From Lasiosphaeria ovina (lineage: Eukaryota > Ascomycota > Sordariomycetes > Sordariales > Lasiosphaeriaceae), in contig JAULSN010000003.1 in the NCBI GenBank assembly GCA_033439765.1, positions 5,394,001-5,458,000 of the forward strand: 64,000 nucleotides of DNA. The letters are read 5' to 3'. Both the position numbers and the translations under genes were made by a program. Below the pieces are notes generated by a model. The model had not been told where the DNA came from and searched no databases. It worked only from the letters and a program-made list of their open reading frames with translations. Every line of letters starts with the position of its first letter. Positions within the stretch are counted from its first letter, which is position 1. Positions 42,528-53,086 of the stretch are shown piece by piece.

Positions 42528-44276
42528 ATGACGGAGGCACACCCCCATTTTATTGGAACCTATCTCGTTGCCTCGGACAACGAACATGCACTCGCCAACG
42601 ACTGCCATACCCTCTCGGACACGGACCACCCTCGCCAGACGGATGTGCACCGCAGGCTCATCTTCATTTGTGATGGAACGAGCAACAACCCAGTCAAAGA
42701 CCCCGGCGTTGACACGACGAACCCCGGCAGGATGGCCTCCATGTTCCTAAGTCGGTCAGATGGCCCCCCACCAGCCGAACCCAACAAGGTGGTCCAAAAC
42801 AAGCCAACTGGTACCAAAGTCTGGGAACAGATCATCGTCATTCAACCTGGGCTGGGGAACGACGGGCGAGGACACAAACACTTGGATCTAGCGAGCGCCA
42901 AGCACATCGTCCCAATCGTAGTGTCCTTGGTTCGGGCCGCGTCTCTTTTCAACCTCAAAGTGGGGGATGCAATCTCCCTCATCGGCTTCTCCCGCGGCTC
43001 GACAACTGCACTGATCTTGATGGCAATTTTTGCCCATTGGGGTCCCCTGGACATGAAAAAATTCCGGGCGATCCACCCAGACCCATACAAGAGAGATAGC
43101 GCGGAGGGCGACGTGCTCGACACGGCTATCTCGGAAATGGTGAAGAGGTTCATCATCTTGAAGGGCTTGGGGGCAATCCCTGCCCCGTTTGACACCCTCA
43201 TTGTTAAAAACATCAAGATTGACTTCGTTGGCGTTTATGACCCTGTTGCATCACTCGGATTCCCGGATGTCGGCCCATTTGACAACCAAAACCACAATCT
43301 TGATTTCGTCTTGAATCTTGACGGTCTCTCCACAATCGAGCACGTGGCCGTGGCCGTCTCGGACTCGGAGCACCGGGAAAGCTTTAAGCCGTTTCTTCCG
43401 CACAAGAGTGCCGCCGCAACGAACGCGAGCACAAGGCTTTCCATTACCGTCTTCCCGGGGTACCATACATCGATTGGTGGAGGCGCCGGCATCCACGACC
43501 CAGTGCAGTCGCTCACCTTGGTTTGGATGACCGGGCATGCCATCGACGCCGGGCTTCTAATAAACGAACACGCCCTGATCGACATGGCCCTCCCGGCTTA
43601 TGGTTTCACGCCCAAGAATATGCTCAATGATTCGATGTCACTCCTTTATAAGGCTGGCGGCAGTTTCCACAGAAATGAGTTTGGGCCGGTGGCCAAGTGG
43701 CATCCCAGCATGAAGCAGCCGAAATTTACGGAACTCACACATGTCAAGGAGCTGCCCAAGGAGACCACCGACAAGCAGGCTAATAAAACTCACGATACTT
43801 GGTTGAGTAACCCTGCCAAAGAGGACCCTCTGTCTACGCTAGAGGACAAGTTCAACACCGAAAGACTAGGCTTCCTCAACACCAGACTGTTGCACTTGAA
43901 GAGTCATTTGGCCGAGATAGGGATGTACGACTATCTCAAGCACGACGCGAACGGCATAAAAGTGCGGACGGGGAAACAAGACAAGGCGGCGATGCAGGCA
44001 TGGTGGAAGGAGCTTGGAGATCACCCGATCGCCAAGATAATTGGGTGGAGTGTGGCGTTCAACGAGGAGGGATACAATGTGACCAAGACGAAAGTCATGG
44101 AAGAAATCAAAGCGAGTGAGTTGAGGGAGCAGGCTTTCCTTGACGTGGATCCATCAAAGGAGCACTACGACTCCATTTGGGAGCACATCGTCAGCGGGTC
44201 CGTGCAGGGGCTCCTTAAACTGGCACATCGTGGTCTTCCTATCAACAGGGTCCCGAGGAGGCTGCCCATGGCGTAA
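42528..44276 (+). CDS. DUF2235 / Tle1-like alpha/beta hydrolase domain protein
   Basis: A single open frame of 582 residues, no intron. RRLIFICDGTSNNP (~42-55) is the first strand and Asp-Gly-Thr motif of DUF2235 (PF09994). The nucleophile elbow is IGFSRGSTTAL (GFSRG, Ser ~155); IDFVGVYDPVASLG (~226) and FPGYHTSIGGG (~308, candidate catalytic His) complete the expected triad order. Bacterial relatives include the type VI effector phospholipases Tle1; fungal members are of unknown function. The C-terminal ~200 residues are helical and Lys/Glu-rich. No signal peptide, so probably cytosolic. It is flanked by a long gene-poor region and followed by a 42-bp minisatellite. Confidence 0.85.
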   Translation: MTEAHPHFIGTYLVASDNEHALANDCHTLSDTDHPRQTDVHRRLIFICDGTSNNPVKDPGVDTTNPGRMASMFLSRSDGPPPAEPNKVVQNKPTGTKVWEQIIVIQPGLGNDGRGHKHLDLASAKHIVPIVVSLVRAASLFNLKVGDAISLIGFSRGSTTALILMAIFAHWGPLDMKKFRAIHPDPYKRDSAEGDVLDTAISEMVKRFIILKGLGAIPAPFDTLIVKNIKIDFVGVYDPVASLGFPDVGPFDNQNHNLDFVLNLDGLSTIEHVAVAVSDSEHRESFKPFLPHKSAAATNASTRLSITVFPGYHTSIGGGAGIHDPVQSLTLVWMTGHAIDAGLLINEHALIDMALPAYGFTPKNMLNDSMSLLYKAGGSFHRNEFGPVAKWHPSMKQPKFTELTHVKELPKETTDKQANKTHDTWLSNPAKEDPLSTLEDKFNTERLGFLNTRLLHLKSHLAEIGMYDYLKHDANGIKVRTGKQDKAAMQAWWKELGDHPIAKIIGWSVAFNEEGYNVTKTKVMEEIKASELREQAFLDVDPSKEHYDSIWEHIVSGSVQGLLKLAHRGLPINRVPRRLPMA

Positions 44277-44443
44277 CTTAACCCGTCGCCCGAGTCTTGA
44301 AGCTATTATTTCGACACGCCGCGGCGCTCCCTCCCTCCGTGATGATTAACGTGGTGGGAAAGGGGGAGTGGCTGGCGGGGGTTCTCAAGATAGAGCGCAA
44401 GGTTTTTTTTTTCATGTGCGTGCGTGTGCGCGAGAGAAAGATC

Positions 44444-44640
44444 AGGCTGGAACCTGAGAGGCAGGACCTCGGAACACAAGCATTCAGGCTGGAACCTGGG
44501 AGGCAGGACCTTGGAACAAAAACATTCAGGCTGGAACCTGGGAGGCAGGACCTTGGAACAAAAACATTCAGGCTGGAACCTGAGAGGCAGGACCTCGAAA
44601 CAAAGAAACAGTAGGCTGGAACCTGAGATGCAGGACCTCA
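44444..44640. repeat. 42-bp minisatellite, about five copies
   Basis: Copies start at 44444, 44486, 44528, 44570 and 44613, each opening with AGGCTGGAACCTGRGA. Copies 2 and 3 are identical; the fourth is one base longer at its end and the fifth breaks off into the adjacent CAA repeat. Confidence 0.92.
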
Positions 44641-44650
44641 CAACAACAGC

Positions 44651-44694
<44 letters not shown>

Positions 44695-44695
44695 C
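44641..44695. repeat. (CAA)n microsatellite
   Basis: About 18 CAA units with one CAG interruption, directly joined to the minisatellite. Confidence 0.95.
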
Positions 44696-45759
44696 TGGGG
44701 AAAAAGGGTGTAAAACCCCATTTTTTAAAGAAGAGAAGAAAAAGAAAGGCCAGGCAGGGAACTAGTCAATAACTAACTACACGGGCGGCGGGCCCGCCTA
44801 CATACTAGTCCCAGGCAGGCCCTGAAGTCATATACGGCAGCGAATTTTTTATTTAGCTGTTCCATGTTGCAACGTTTTGTCTCTCTGCAACGTTGATTGG
44901 CTTGACAGTTCAGATGGTGCGCGGTGAATTTTTGTCCGAAGCTGTAGCAATCGATCAAAACGGAGCAGTTAACTATCAAATAAGAAAAACAAATCGGCTC
45001 TTTTCCGCCATTTGGGTCATGATTACCTACCTTACGTGATCAGGACATGGGAAAGGTAGGCAACTGTAGCAGGGCATGCAGCTGCAGAGCCGTGATTGGT
45101 CAACAAGCTTGGGGGGCTGGCAAGCGCACGCCTCTCACGTGACCCCGGGACATCCCCAAAACCACCGCATCCTGTCCCCGTAGTTCGTGATCCTCTTACA
45201 TAGTCAACACAGAAGGATACAACCACCAACCACCCCCTACCTTTCGCATTGGCTACTATAGTGACTACTGATTGAATGAGCTAGTCATTCCAACAGCAAT
45301 TAATCCCAAGCACTTGGGACTATACACGCCCTGTGCTCGAAACACCGTTCTGTGCTCATAATTAACCCCCTACTCTATCCTTTACACCTTTTCATTTACT
45401 CATAAAGAACTCTGCTGGCATATTACATTCCCTTCCAAATACTGTTCCCCAGCTTAAGTTCATTTCTACCTCCCAAACTCGTACGAGGAGTCAGTCAACG
45501 CACCGAGAGGGATTGTTGCATGCATTATACTCCATACAGACCATAGAGCGATCCACGAATCATGTTGCGAGTTGATCCTGCCACCCTTTCCGCTGCACTG
45601 CGCGCCGTGTTAATGACGTACTGGTCATAATGAGCCAGCACGCGTATTTTGCCGCGTATGTATGTAACTAGCTGCCGCCCAATTCGTCTGTGACCTCCCT
45701 CAGAGAAACTCTCGCATTATCCAACACACCAAATGCCACGCCGTCTCTCACGGTTCACC
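44696..45759. other. gene-free interval
   Basis: About 1 kb, AT-rich at 44,830-45,000 and 45,200-45,480, with no supported gene. The final part is likely promoter of the small gene that follows. Confidence 0.45.
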
Positions 45760-46034
45760 ATGAATCCCAAGAGCCCTACTACCGAGGTCCCCAACCTCAG
45801 CAGCAGCATGACGAAAGCCGAGCTCATCGCTCTCGCCAACGCTCACGCCCACGCCGCAAAGCACGGCCCCCGGGGCCCCTGCGAGCACCAATGCCAATCG
45901 TGATTTTACCGACCCCCCTAATTTTCCTTCTCTTCTCCCTCGTGTGTGGGACTGTTCACAACCCCAGAGAAAATTCCAAGCGCCTCATAGCTCCACCGAC
46001 ACTCAATGGCCATGCTGGCCCACGTCCCACTTGA
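45760..46034 (+). CDS. very small protein gene, unknown
   Basis: ATG 45760 (TTCACCATGAATCCC) opens a frame with almost all codons ending in C or G (MNPKSPTTEVPNLSSSMTK...). Unspliced it stops at 45903 after 47 residues. A possible intron 45900-45967 (GTGATT...CCCCAG) would extend it in phase to TGA 46034, giving about 69 residues. The protein is Ala/His-rich with HAHAAKHGPRGPC-x3-C. No family recognised. The codon bias over 47 codons is the main support; a chance frame would not be expected to show it. No signal peptide or membrane segment. Confidence 0.45.
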
Positions 46035-46408
46035 TTTCACGGATGGGGCCTTTCATATCTGCATTAGAAACTTCCTTGGTTCTCAAGTCTGTTTCTAGTT
46101 GTTTAGCGATGTGGGGATGCTGGATCTAGATAGTTCCGAGATTGATTGTTAATTATTCCTTACGCCTGACGAGTTACTAGCGTGGCTAATCACGTCACTT
46201 GACTACAATCCCAGTAGGAAGAAGTCGACCTTACAGTTTCACCACTAGAGAAACTACCATTTTACCACAATTTAGTTGACAATTATTCATTCAGTAACTG
46301 CTGCTGTTATCTCCCACAAATACCACGCCTCTCTTCTCCCGCCCAGATTCAACCCCCTAACCTCGAACTTCGACCTACAACACCGTTCCCCGCTGTCCCA
46401 CACCTTAA
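46035..46408. other. convergent interval
   Basis: About 370 bp of AT-rich 3' flank between the small gene and the carboxypeptidase gene. Confidence 0.45.
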
Positions 46409-48205
46409 TTACAGATCCCAGTCGTTGTCGAGCTTGTCGTTGTCGAGCTTCCCAATGGGCAGAGCGCCGATGAACTTGTAGATCATCTCCTTGACCTCAG
46501 CACCCCTCTTCTCGTTGCCCATGTGGCCGGCCCCGTAGATGCGCGCGTACTTGAGCGGCCCGACCTCGATGAAGTTTCCAAACGTCTTCTTGAGATCCGT
46601 CGTCTCCAGCGGGAGGTAACTGGTCTCGGGCCGGTCGAGCTGCGCCAGCACCTCCTGCTGCCGCGGCCAGTGCAGCCCGCGGATGATCTTCTTGAGCGAC
46701 AGGAACGGCGTCATCAGGTCGAGGTCGCCCTGATTTCTCACAGTCAGAAACGGCTCCCATGCATACCATGCATGCATGTCAATGGGGGGAAACTCACCGC
46801 AAACGCCAGCACCTTGATGGTGTTTCCCTCGAGTGAGAGCAGCTTGGCCAGCCTGACGCTCGAGTCCTGGTACGCTGCTCCGCTCGCACGGAAGGCGTCG
46901 CGCACCTTGGGTTGGAACATAGCCCAAGTGCCTTCGGCACCAATCTGACCGACAAACTTGTTAAGCCACAAGTCGGCCCACTTGAGGTTCTCCTTGCGGC
47001 CGGCTTCCCACGCTCGCTTTTCGGACAGGTCATACGGGTCCAGTCCCCGTTTCTGTTGGCAAGGTAGGTATTGTCAGCCTCTAGCTCATGCACCCCAAGG
47101 ACAGACGGGGCTGCTCACCTGCCAGTAGTTGAACGGCGAGCTGGCGCTGCAGCCGTCGACAGTGACCTTCTGGCCGGTGCACTCGGACACCTTGGCGCGG
47201 CAGGCCAAGATGGCGGCGCGGCACCTTGGGACCGACTCCTCGCGCCACGTCTTGCACTCGGCGTCGGAGAGCAGCCAGTAGGGCGACACGGTCAGCGACT
47301 TCTCGCAGATCATCTGGTACACGCCGTCCTCGGCCTGCAGGTCGTCGAGCGCCGGGTTGCCGAGGATGATGGACGTCAGCTTGAGCTTGTCGCGCGTGGC
47401 CTTGTCGGCGCTCGCGACCGCCAGCGCCAGCGCCGACACGTAGTGGCCCGCGAACGACGCGCCGAACACGTGCAGCGCCTGGTCGGCAAACTTCTCGCCC
47501 TTGAAGTCGGTCCCCCGCAGCGCCAGCAGGAACTCGATCAGGTCCGCCGTGCTCTGCTCCACCGTCCCGACCTCGCCCGCGCGTGAGGGCTGTGAGAAGC
47601 CCACGCCGAGCGGGTTGTCGATGTAGATGACGTTGGCGCGCTCGTTGAGGTTGTTCGTGTTGGGCATCTGGTTGGCGTGCGTGGTTACGGTGTCAGCACG
47701 GGGCGGTGTTGTGCAATCAATGCGGGGGCAGGACGGGAGCAGGAACATACCAGGCCGTCGACGCCGTATGGAACGGTCCGGGACCCCCACTGGATCATCA
47801 TGCCGTACATGGAGGAGGCGCCAGGGCCCCCGTTGAGATAGACCAGGATGGGGTCTGTTTTGGGGTTCTTCTGGCTCTTCTGCAGCCTGAAGTCTTGTCT
47901 GTCAGAGAAAGGAGAGGGCCAAGGCATGGAAAGGGCGCTGTGAGGCGCTTTGCTTACCAGAAGAAAATGCCCTTGTGGCTCGTCGTCGTGAGGTATCCGC
48001 TCCAGTGCTTTTTGGTCGGGTCGTCGGTGTTTTCGTAGAGGATGCTCGGGTCGACAAAATTGAGAATGCCCACCGTGTCGTTCAGCGACGAGCTGTCCCG
48101 GTCGAGACAGTCATGTTGAGCCGGCCGTGCATTGTCCAGGACCGTCTGTGGGATGAAGGTGCCGAGCGCCAGGCCGGCGAAGAGCGCCAAAGCCGTGAGC
48201 TTCAT
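46409..48205 (-). CDS. serine carboxypeptidase family (S10) secreted protein
   Basis: Five exons in phase: 48205-47958, 47886-47751, 47667-47119, 47052-46798, 46729-46409 (502 residues). Signal peptide LTALALFAGLALGTFIP. S10 landmarks: SGYLTTTSHKGIFFW, ILVYLNGGPGASSMYG, IDNPLGVGFS, the Ser loop GASFAGHY (Ser ~199), the Asp region AGDLDLMTPF (~398) and YGAGHMG (His ~465). All triad positions are present, but flanking residues depart from the usual GESYAGHY and NGGPGCSS. S10 enzymes remove C-terminal residues from peptides in vacuole or outside the cell; some members are acyltransferases. About 12 cysteines in the middle exon (CKTWREESVPRC, C-AILAC, CTG) fit the disulfide-rich insertion loop. 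Confidence 0.88.
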
Positions 48206-49953
48206 GGCGGGGTTTCAGTGAAGGATGGGTGATGAGGCGTTGGTCAGTGGCGGCTCATGGGCCGTTGGTCGAGTGGGCGTGGTTCTGCTTGGATTGTTGA
48301 ACACAGAGATGTCTCGGACTGGCCCATGATGTCAGGTCGGACAAGAGGGAATTTAAGCACTTGGGTATATCAACACCAACTGCCAATATTCGGCCTCTTA
48401 GGGGGTAGCTTGGCACTAGAATGGTCCTCTTGTCCTCAATCATTGAGGGAGCCGGCCATGGCTGGCTGAGTCGCAGCAGTCTACCGCTGGATTCGGCAAT
48501 CGACTAACAGCTGCCCATCCGTCAGCGTGCCGAATCACACATGCAGTTGGGACCCTGTGCTGACGGGCGGTTGAGTTGTGCGTTATCCAGCCAATCAAAG
48601 CAAGCCCTGGGCTGGTTTCAGCCCGCCTCAGACAACCGTGGCACTCAGCCCTACAGACGAACTGGCCGGCGACCCCGCATTCGAAGGCCTCTAACGGCCG
48701 TCAAGATGCCACTGTAGTACGTAGCCGGATTTATGTGTCCCAATCCTGTCAGAACGTCATGTTTCAACCCGATTTACTCCTTTTCTTGGCGTAGTCCCTG
48801 ATCTTGGACCCCTTTCTTCTTTTTTTGGTCCGCGAAATTACGCCACAGCGCGCTCTCTACACGTGAATTTCAAACCCAATTCGCGATGAAATACGGATCC
48901 GGCAATAAGATGGGCAAAAGAATCTTGATTCCATGGTTGCCTCAGCCGCAAACTAGCTCAGAGTCTAGCTCAAAGTTCTCGACCAGTTATCTGCGACATG
49001 TGCTGCGAACATATGCGCCCCACAAGCCATTTCTCACGAACACGGATAGCGCCAACAGGGGTGCTGTTGGTTGGCTGTTGTGTTATCTTCTGCCTTTGCC
49101 GGGCGGGAAGATGCGGACAGTGGCACCCAGGTTTCCGGAGGAGCTCAACAGACTTTGGGTACTGCAGTGGAGCTGGGCTCCCCGATCACCTCCACCGTTC
49201 CCACTTAAAGACCGTTAGAATTCTGGATACGAACACCCTTCGCGGAACCGAACCCTAATGAACGGTTGAACCACATTTTGCGAGGTGGATCAGGCATGAG
49301 AGCGTGAATTTCTCCTACCCTCCTGTCATCTGACTTGAAAATGAAAAGCCAATCTTCACGAGTAAGGTTATAACGCCGTTGAGCTTAGTCCCCTACTTTC
49401 TTACTTCTATCTCCTCTCCCCAAAGAGACTGCGGCAGTAAATTCTCTCCGGAAAACCTCCAGAGAGCATTTCAAAATCGCTGCTGGTGGAGCGGTAAAAT
49501 TTGCCGAAGGATAGCCGTTTGGGTTATCCCCGTTGAGACCTTCACCCCCTGTACCCCGTCATCGTCCAGTCATGCACATAGGTACCCAGCCCTTCTCGAC
49601 AGCATGTTTAACTCTAACAGCTAAACTGTAATGACCATCAACTCTTGGCGGGATATTGAAGCTGGCTGTTGTCTATGCAAGGAAGACTCAAGAGGAAACA
49701 TGATATTATACCCCCATGGTAGAGTGTGTCGCTTAGCCTAGAAAAACAGCCTTGTATTACTTGAGATCTGCTCGATGATTACATGGCTTTAAACCTACCT
49801 ACGGCACTCCGATGTGGTTGCGAGCCCCACTGAGCACAAAACAAAGCCTAAATTACGGGACGACTTTTTTTGGCTTTCGAAGTATCCTCTTCGATGCCGT
49901 TAGATAACCTTAGTTTGACATAGTTTGACTGGATCTGCTCTGCTTCCCTCACG
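48206..49953. other. gene-free interval
   Basis: About 1.7 kb. Frames here lack codon bias and homology. Carries the promoter of the carboxypeptidase at its left end and that of the F-box-like gene at its right end. Confidence 0.45.
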
Positions 49954-49960
49954 TATATAA
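49954..49960 (+). promoter_or_regulatory. candidate TATA box of the F-box-like gene
   Basis: TATATAA lies 241 bp before ATG 50195; a CT-rich leader follows, as in strongly expressed fungal genes. Confidence 0.45.
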
Positions 49961-50059
49961 CATACCCTGTCCTCCCCTCTTGCCTCTGCAGATTTCTCTT
50001 CTCTGTATCGCTCTCAAGTCTCTTGCACTCTCAATTACCAGTGCAGCCTGCCAGCAAAC

Positions 50060-50150
50060 TTTACGAGTCTCTTGCTCCATCAAGCCTCTTCCACCATCAA
50101 GTCTCTCTCTTCACCATCAAGTCTCTTGAACTATCAACTACCACTGCGGT
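50060..50150 (+). repeat. imperfect direct repeats in a 5' leader
   Basis: The words CACCATCAAGTCTCT and variants of CATCAAG occur four times in the presumed 5' UTR of the next gene. Confidence 0.6.
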
Positions 50151-50194
50151 CTACCAGCAAGCCTCCCAAGACTCAATACTCACACATATCCACG

Positions 50195-51292
50195 ATGAGG
50201 CCCTTTGAGCTTGAAGACATCACCTACCACTGGTCCGAGAACAACCCGATGGTCCTTATGCTGAACAGGCAAATGGCCACAGCCTCCTTCATGCAGCGCC
50301 TGGTCTCCAAGGGCGGACACGCTCGCATCACGAGCAAGGGCCAAGGACAGGACACCACACTCCCAGCAAAAGTCTGGAGCCACATCATCGACATCTTGGC
50401 CGCCGACGCCGATGCCAACCCGGTCTTCACCCTGGTTCAAGCCACACTGACCAACCCGGAAGTCCACCCAGCCGTCTCGCCCGCCGTCCTGGCCTGCATC
50501 CCAATACACGCCAGTGAAGGCGACCACAGCTTCGGCACCATGCGCTGCGCCAAGACCATCCAGTCATTCGAGGAGGCCATGGCCTTCCGCCGGGTGCCCC
50601 CGTTGAGCGACCCGGCGCGCGTCAACCCCAAAGTCATCTTCTTCATCGGCATCGACGAGCCACCCCAGAACCTCTCCTGCTGCTCCGACAGCGGCCTGCA
50701 CCTGCGCGCAGCCGTCGACCGCCTGAACGGCGGCAGGTGCCTCATGGGCCACGCCAACCGCACGCTCCCCAGCACCGCGCCACAGCTCACCTGCCTGTAC
50801 AGCGACATCGACCTCCCAGACATCATCGCGCGCGTCGGGGGCGGCAGCTGCCGGGCGTGCGAGGGCGCGCGCTTCGTCGGCGCCAGCCTGATCAACCGCG
50901 ACGCCGGCCGCAAGCGCAAGCGCACCCAGCACGACAGCAACGACTACGGCCACCCCGACAGCAAGCGCGCCAGGAGCCTGACGCTGCTCGAGGCGTCCGG
51001 TGCGCTGCTCGCGTGCCCCGTGTGCCTCGGCACCAAGACGTGCGAGGACCACCGCGCGTACTTTGACAGCCGCACTGCTTCGGCCGCCGCCGGCAGCAAC
51101 AACAACTTGCGCTCTCGCCTGGTATTCTTCCCCGACGACGAGGCCGACGTGCATGACGACCTGCGCGAGCGGCTGGATGAGTTGGGGTACGCCGACGTGC
51201 CAGTCCCCACCGCGGCGCTGGTGTCGTACTGGGGCGGCGCCGGGTGGAATTTGGAGCAGGGTAATGCGCGCCGGGGATACTTTATGCCGTGA
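50195..51292 (+). CDS. unknown protein with F-box-like N terminus and two CxxC pairs
   Basis: One exon, 365 residues. ATG 50195 (CACGATGAGG) is the first methionine in frame. LPAKVWSHIIDILAA (~56-70) resembles an F-box helix, which would link it to SCF ubiquitin ligases; this is weak. The C-terminal half has CRACEG (~225) and CPVCLGTKTCEDH (~275), a possible zinc pair, separated by a basic stretch (GRKRKRTQH, SKRARS) that could be a nuclear signal. The motif WGGAGWNLEQGNARRGYFMP closes the protein. No enzyme motif was recognised. It is flanked by gene-poor DNA on both sides. Confidence 0.65.
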   Translation: MRPFELEDITYHWSENNPMVLMLNRQMATASFMQRLVSKGGHARITSKGQGQDTTLPAKVWSHIIDILAADADANPVFTLVQATLTNPEVHPAVSPAVLACIPIHASEGDHSFGTMRCAKTIQSFEEAMAFRRVPPLSDPARVNPKVIFFIGIDEPPQNLSCCSDSGLHLRAAVDRLNGGRCLMGHANRTLPSTAPQLTCLYSDIDLPDIIARVGGGSCRACEGARFVGASLINRDAGRKRKRTQHDSNDYGHPDSKRARSLTLLEASGALLACPVCLGTKTCEDHRAYFDSRTASAAAGSNNNLRSRLVFFPDDEADVHDDLRERLDELGYADVPVPTAALVSYWGGAGWNLEQGNARRGYFMP

Positions 51293-53086
51293 GAGCGGGG
51301 ATGGGATTTGGAGGGTTTGGTGATCGGATGATCAGAGGTTTGGGTGTTTGGGTTTTCAGGCTTTGCCTTTTGGATATAACAGGGTTTTGGACAGGACAGC
51401 GCTCTTTTTTGAGGGATATATTATTCGCCCTGTTGTCTTGAGGGTTTTCTTTCCCCTGCCAGCAAGTACGCAATTACAGGTTTTCATGGCTGGAATATGT
51501 TCCCTCTCTGCTGTCGTTGGAAATACATGATTGCTGTCGACACGCAATTAATTACCTATCTTGTTCACTTGTCATGTGATTTCAGAAACGATGAATCTAT
51601 GATCAAACCAATGCTCTTTCCCAGCTGAGTGGTTCAGGAACAGTCTCGCCCGTTGCAACCGACGTCTGGAGCCCATTTTCCATTAGGAAGTCTCTTACCA
51701 ACCGCAGAAGACCTATATCAGTACCTATTCGGAATCATGTTTCGCATTAGTGTATGTGAGCGAGAATACCAAGTATGGTGTTTATTTTCTTCTTTGTTTC
51801 TGGGATAGAGAATACGGACCTTTTGGCGCTGTGATCCCAAGGGAAACTGGAAAGAACTCCTGGCGATTCGACGCGCTCGAGTCTAAAGGGCACTGCTCGA
51901 CTTCAGCAAATCGCAATTGGTTTGGTTTCTTTTGGTATACGGGACTCTGGTTTGTGAGTGGGATGAGTGTGCACAAACTTGGCACAATGATGTTACGCAG
52001 TTCTGTAAAAAGTGGCATGCAGATTGGAGTCGAGCAAAAATTGATGCGCCGCATCAGCGAGGTTGATTCTGATGATGCGCATCGTGCTGGGTTGTCAAGC
52101 GGCTCTGTCACATTTTGAGACCAACACTTGGTTATATCGATAATTCGGAGTCGAATAGAATAGCCTTTCCGGTGGAGGAGACAGCAAATGCCGACTGAGC
52201 ATGGCGTTTGCAGAGGGATGAATTCAGGCAGCAGAGGAGGGGCAGCTGCACGGTGAGGTGGGCAGAAATGTGACTTGGACATGTAGTCTTCCCTGTCACC
52301 GCTCTTGGCTTCTGTAAGTCACCGCTTCTTGTATACCATTTCCCAAGCCACTTTCCCATGCCATAAGCAAAGATGGATTCTCTCTACACTCACACTCCAG
52401 GCTAACCTGCAGTCCGAAAAAGGGGAGCTTGTAGGCTTTACCAACTATAACAGAGTCTTGTGCGGTACTGAGCTAATCTCAGATAATAGTCTTCTTTAGG
52501 ATTGGTTTCACAACCCAAGCCCAGACGCTCGAAAAAGACTCAAGAACGATACACAGTTTAATGTAACTATTACAGTTACAAGAAGGACCGCCTTTGCATT
52601 GAGATTGTTCCGCCCTTGGTTTCTCTTCACTTTGGCTTCTCAATTGGAATATTCAGAGGGTGGGATATGAACAGTTCCCGGCTCATCTACCGGGTTGTGT
52701 CACTTCGGTATCCGGCACAAACCTGGCCAGAACTCAATAGCCGTCCCGCCAAATCTCGGGAGAATAAGGATACCCACAGGAGAGGAAGGTGCAGCAAGGA
52801 ACCGTCCTTAATCTATTTGGGGATATTGAATTTCATACCGTCCTTAACAGCTATTTCTTTGGTGTAAATGGATATATCCGGCGCGAAGCTATAGGAGAAA
52901 TGCAACTCTAGACGAATACTATTACCCAGACAATCGCCTAAAACATAAGCACAGAAATTTGCCGCCTACAAAAATTCAGCGAGCTTTCGTCTGTCTAAGA
53001 AAGCTGCAGAGTTTTTTCTCGCCCACAGCATTTAAATTTTTTGACCTTCTGTGATATATTATATCAACTTGCCACACGCTATCAAC
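51293..53086. other. gene-free interval upstream of the GH7 gene
   Basis: About 1.8 kb. Overlapping frames on both strands near 51,750-52,280 lack codon bias and known motifs. The right end is AT-rich (GCATTTAAATTTTTTG near 53,027) and should hold the cellulase promoter. Confidence 0.45.

Noticed and set aside
44397..44765. Open frame with a repeating LEPGRQDLGTKTFR peptide
   Set aside because: It arises from the 42-bp minisatellite having a length divisible by three; there is no start context, codon bias or homology.
48886..49258. Plus-strand frames of 86-110 codons
   Set aside because: No codon bias, no splice-consistent neighbours and no recognisable domain.
51750..52282. Overlapping open frames on both strands upstream of the GH7 gene
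   Set aside because: Neither shows third-position bias, splice-supported extension or known motifs.
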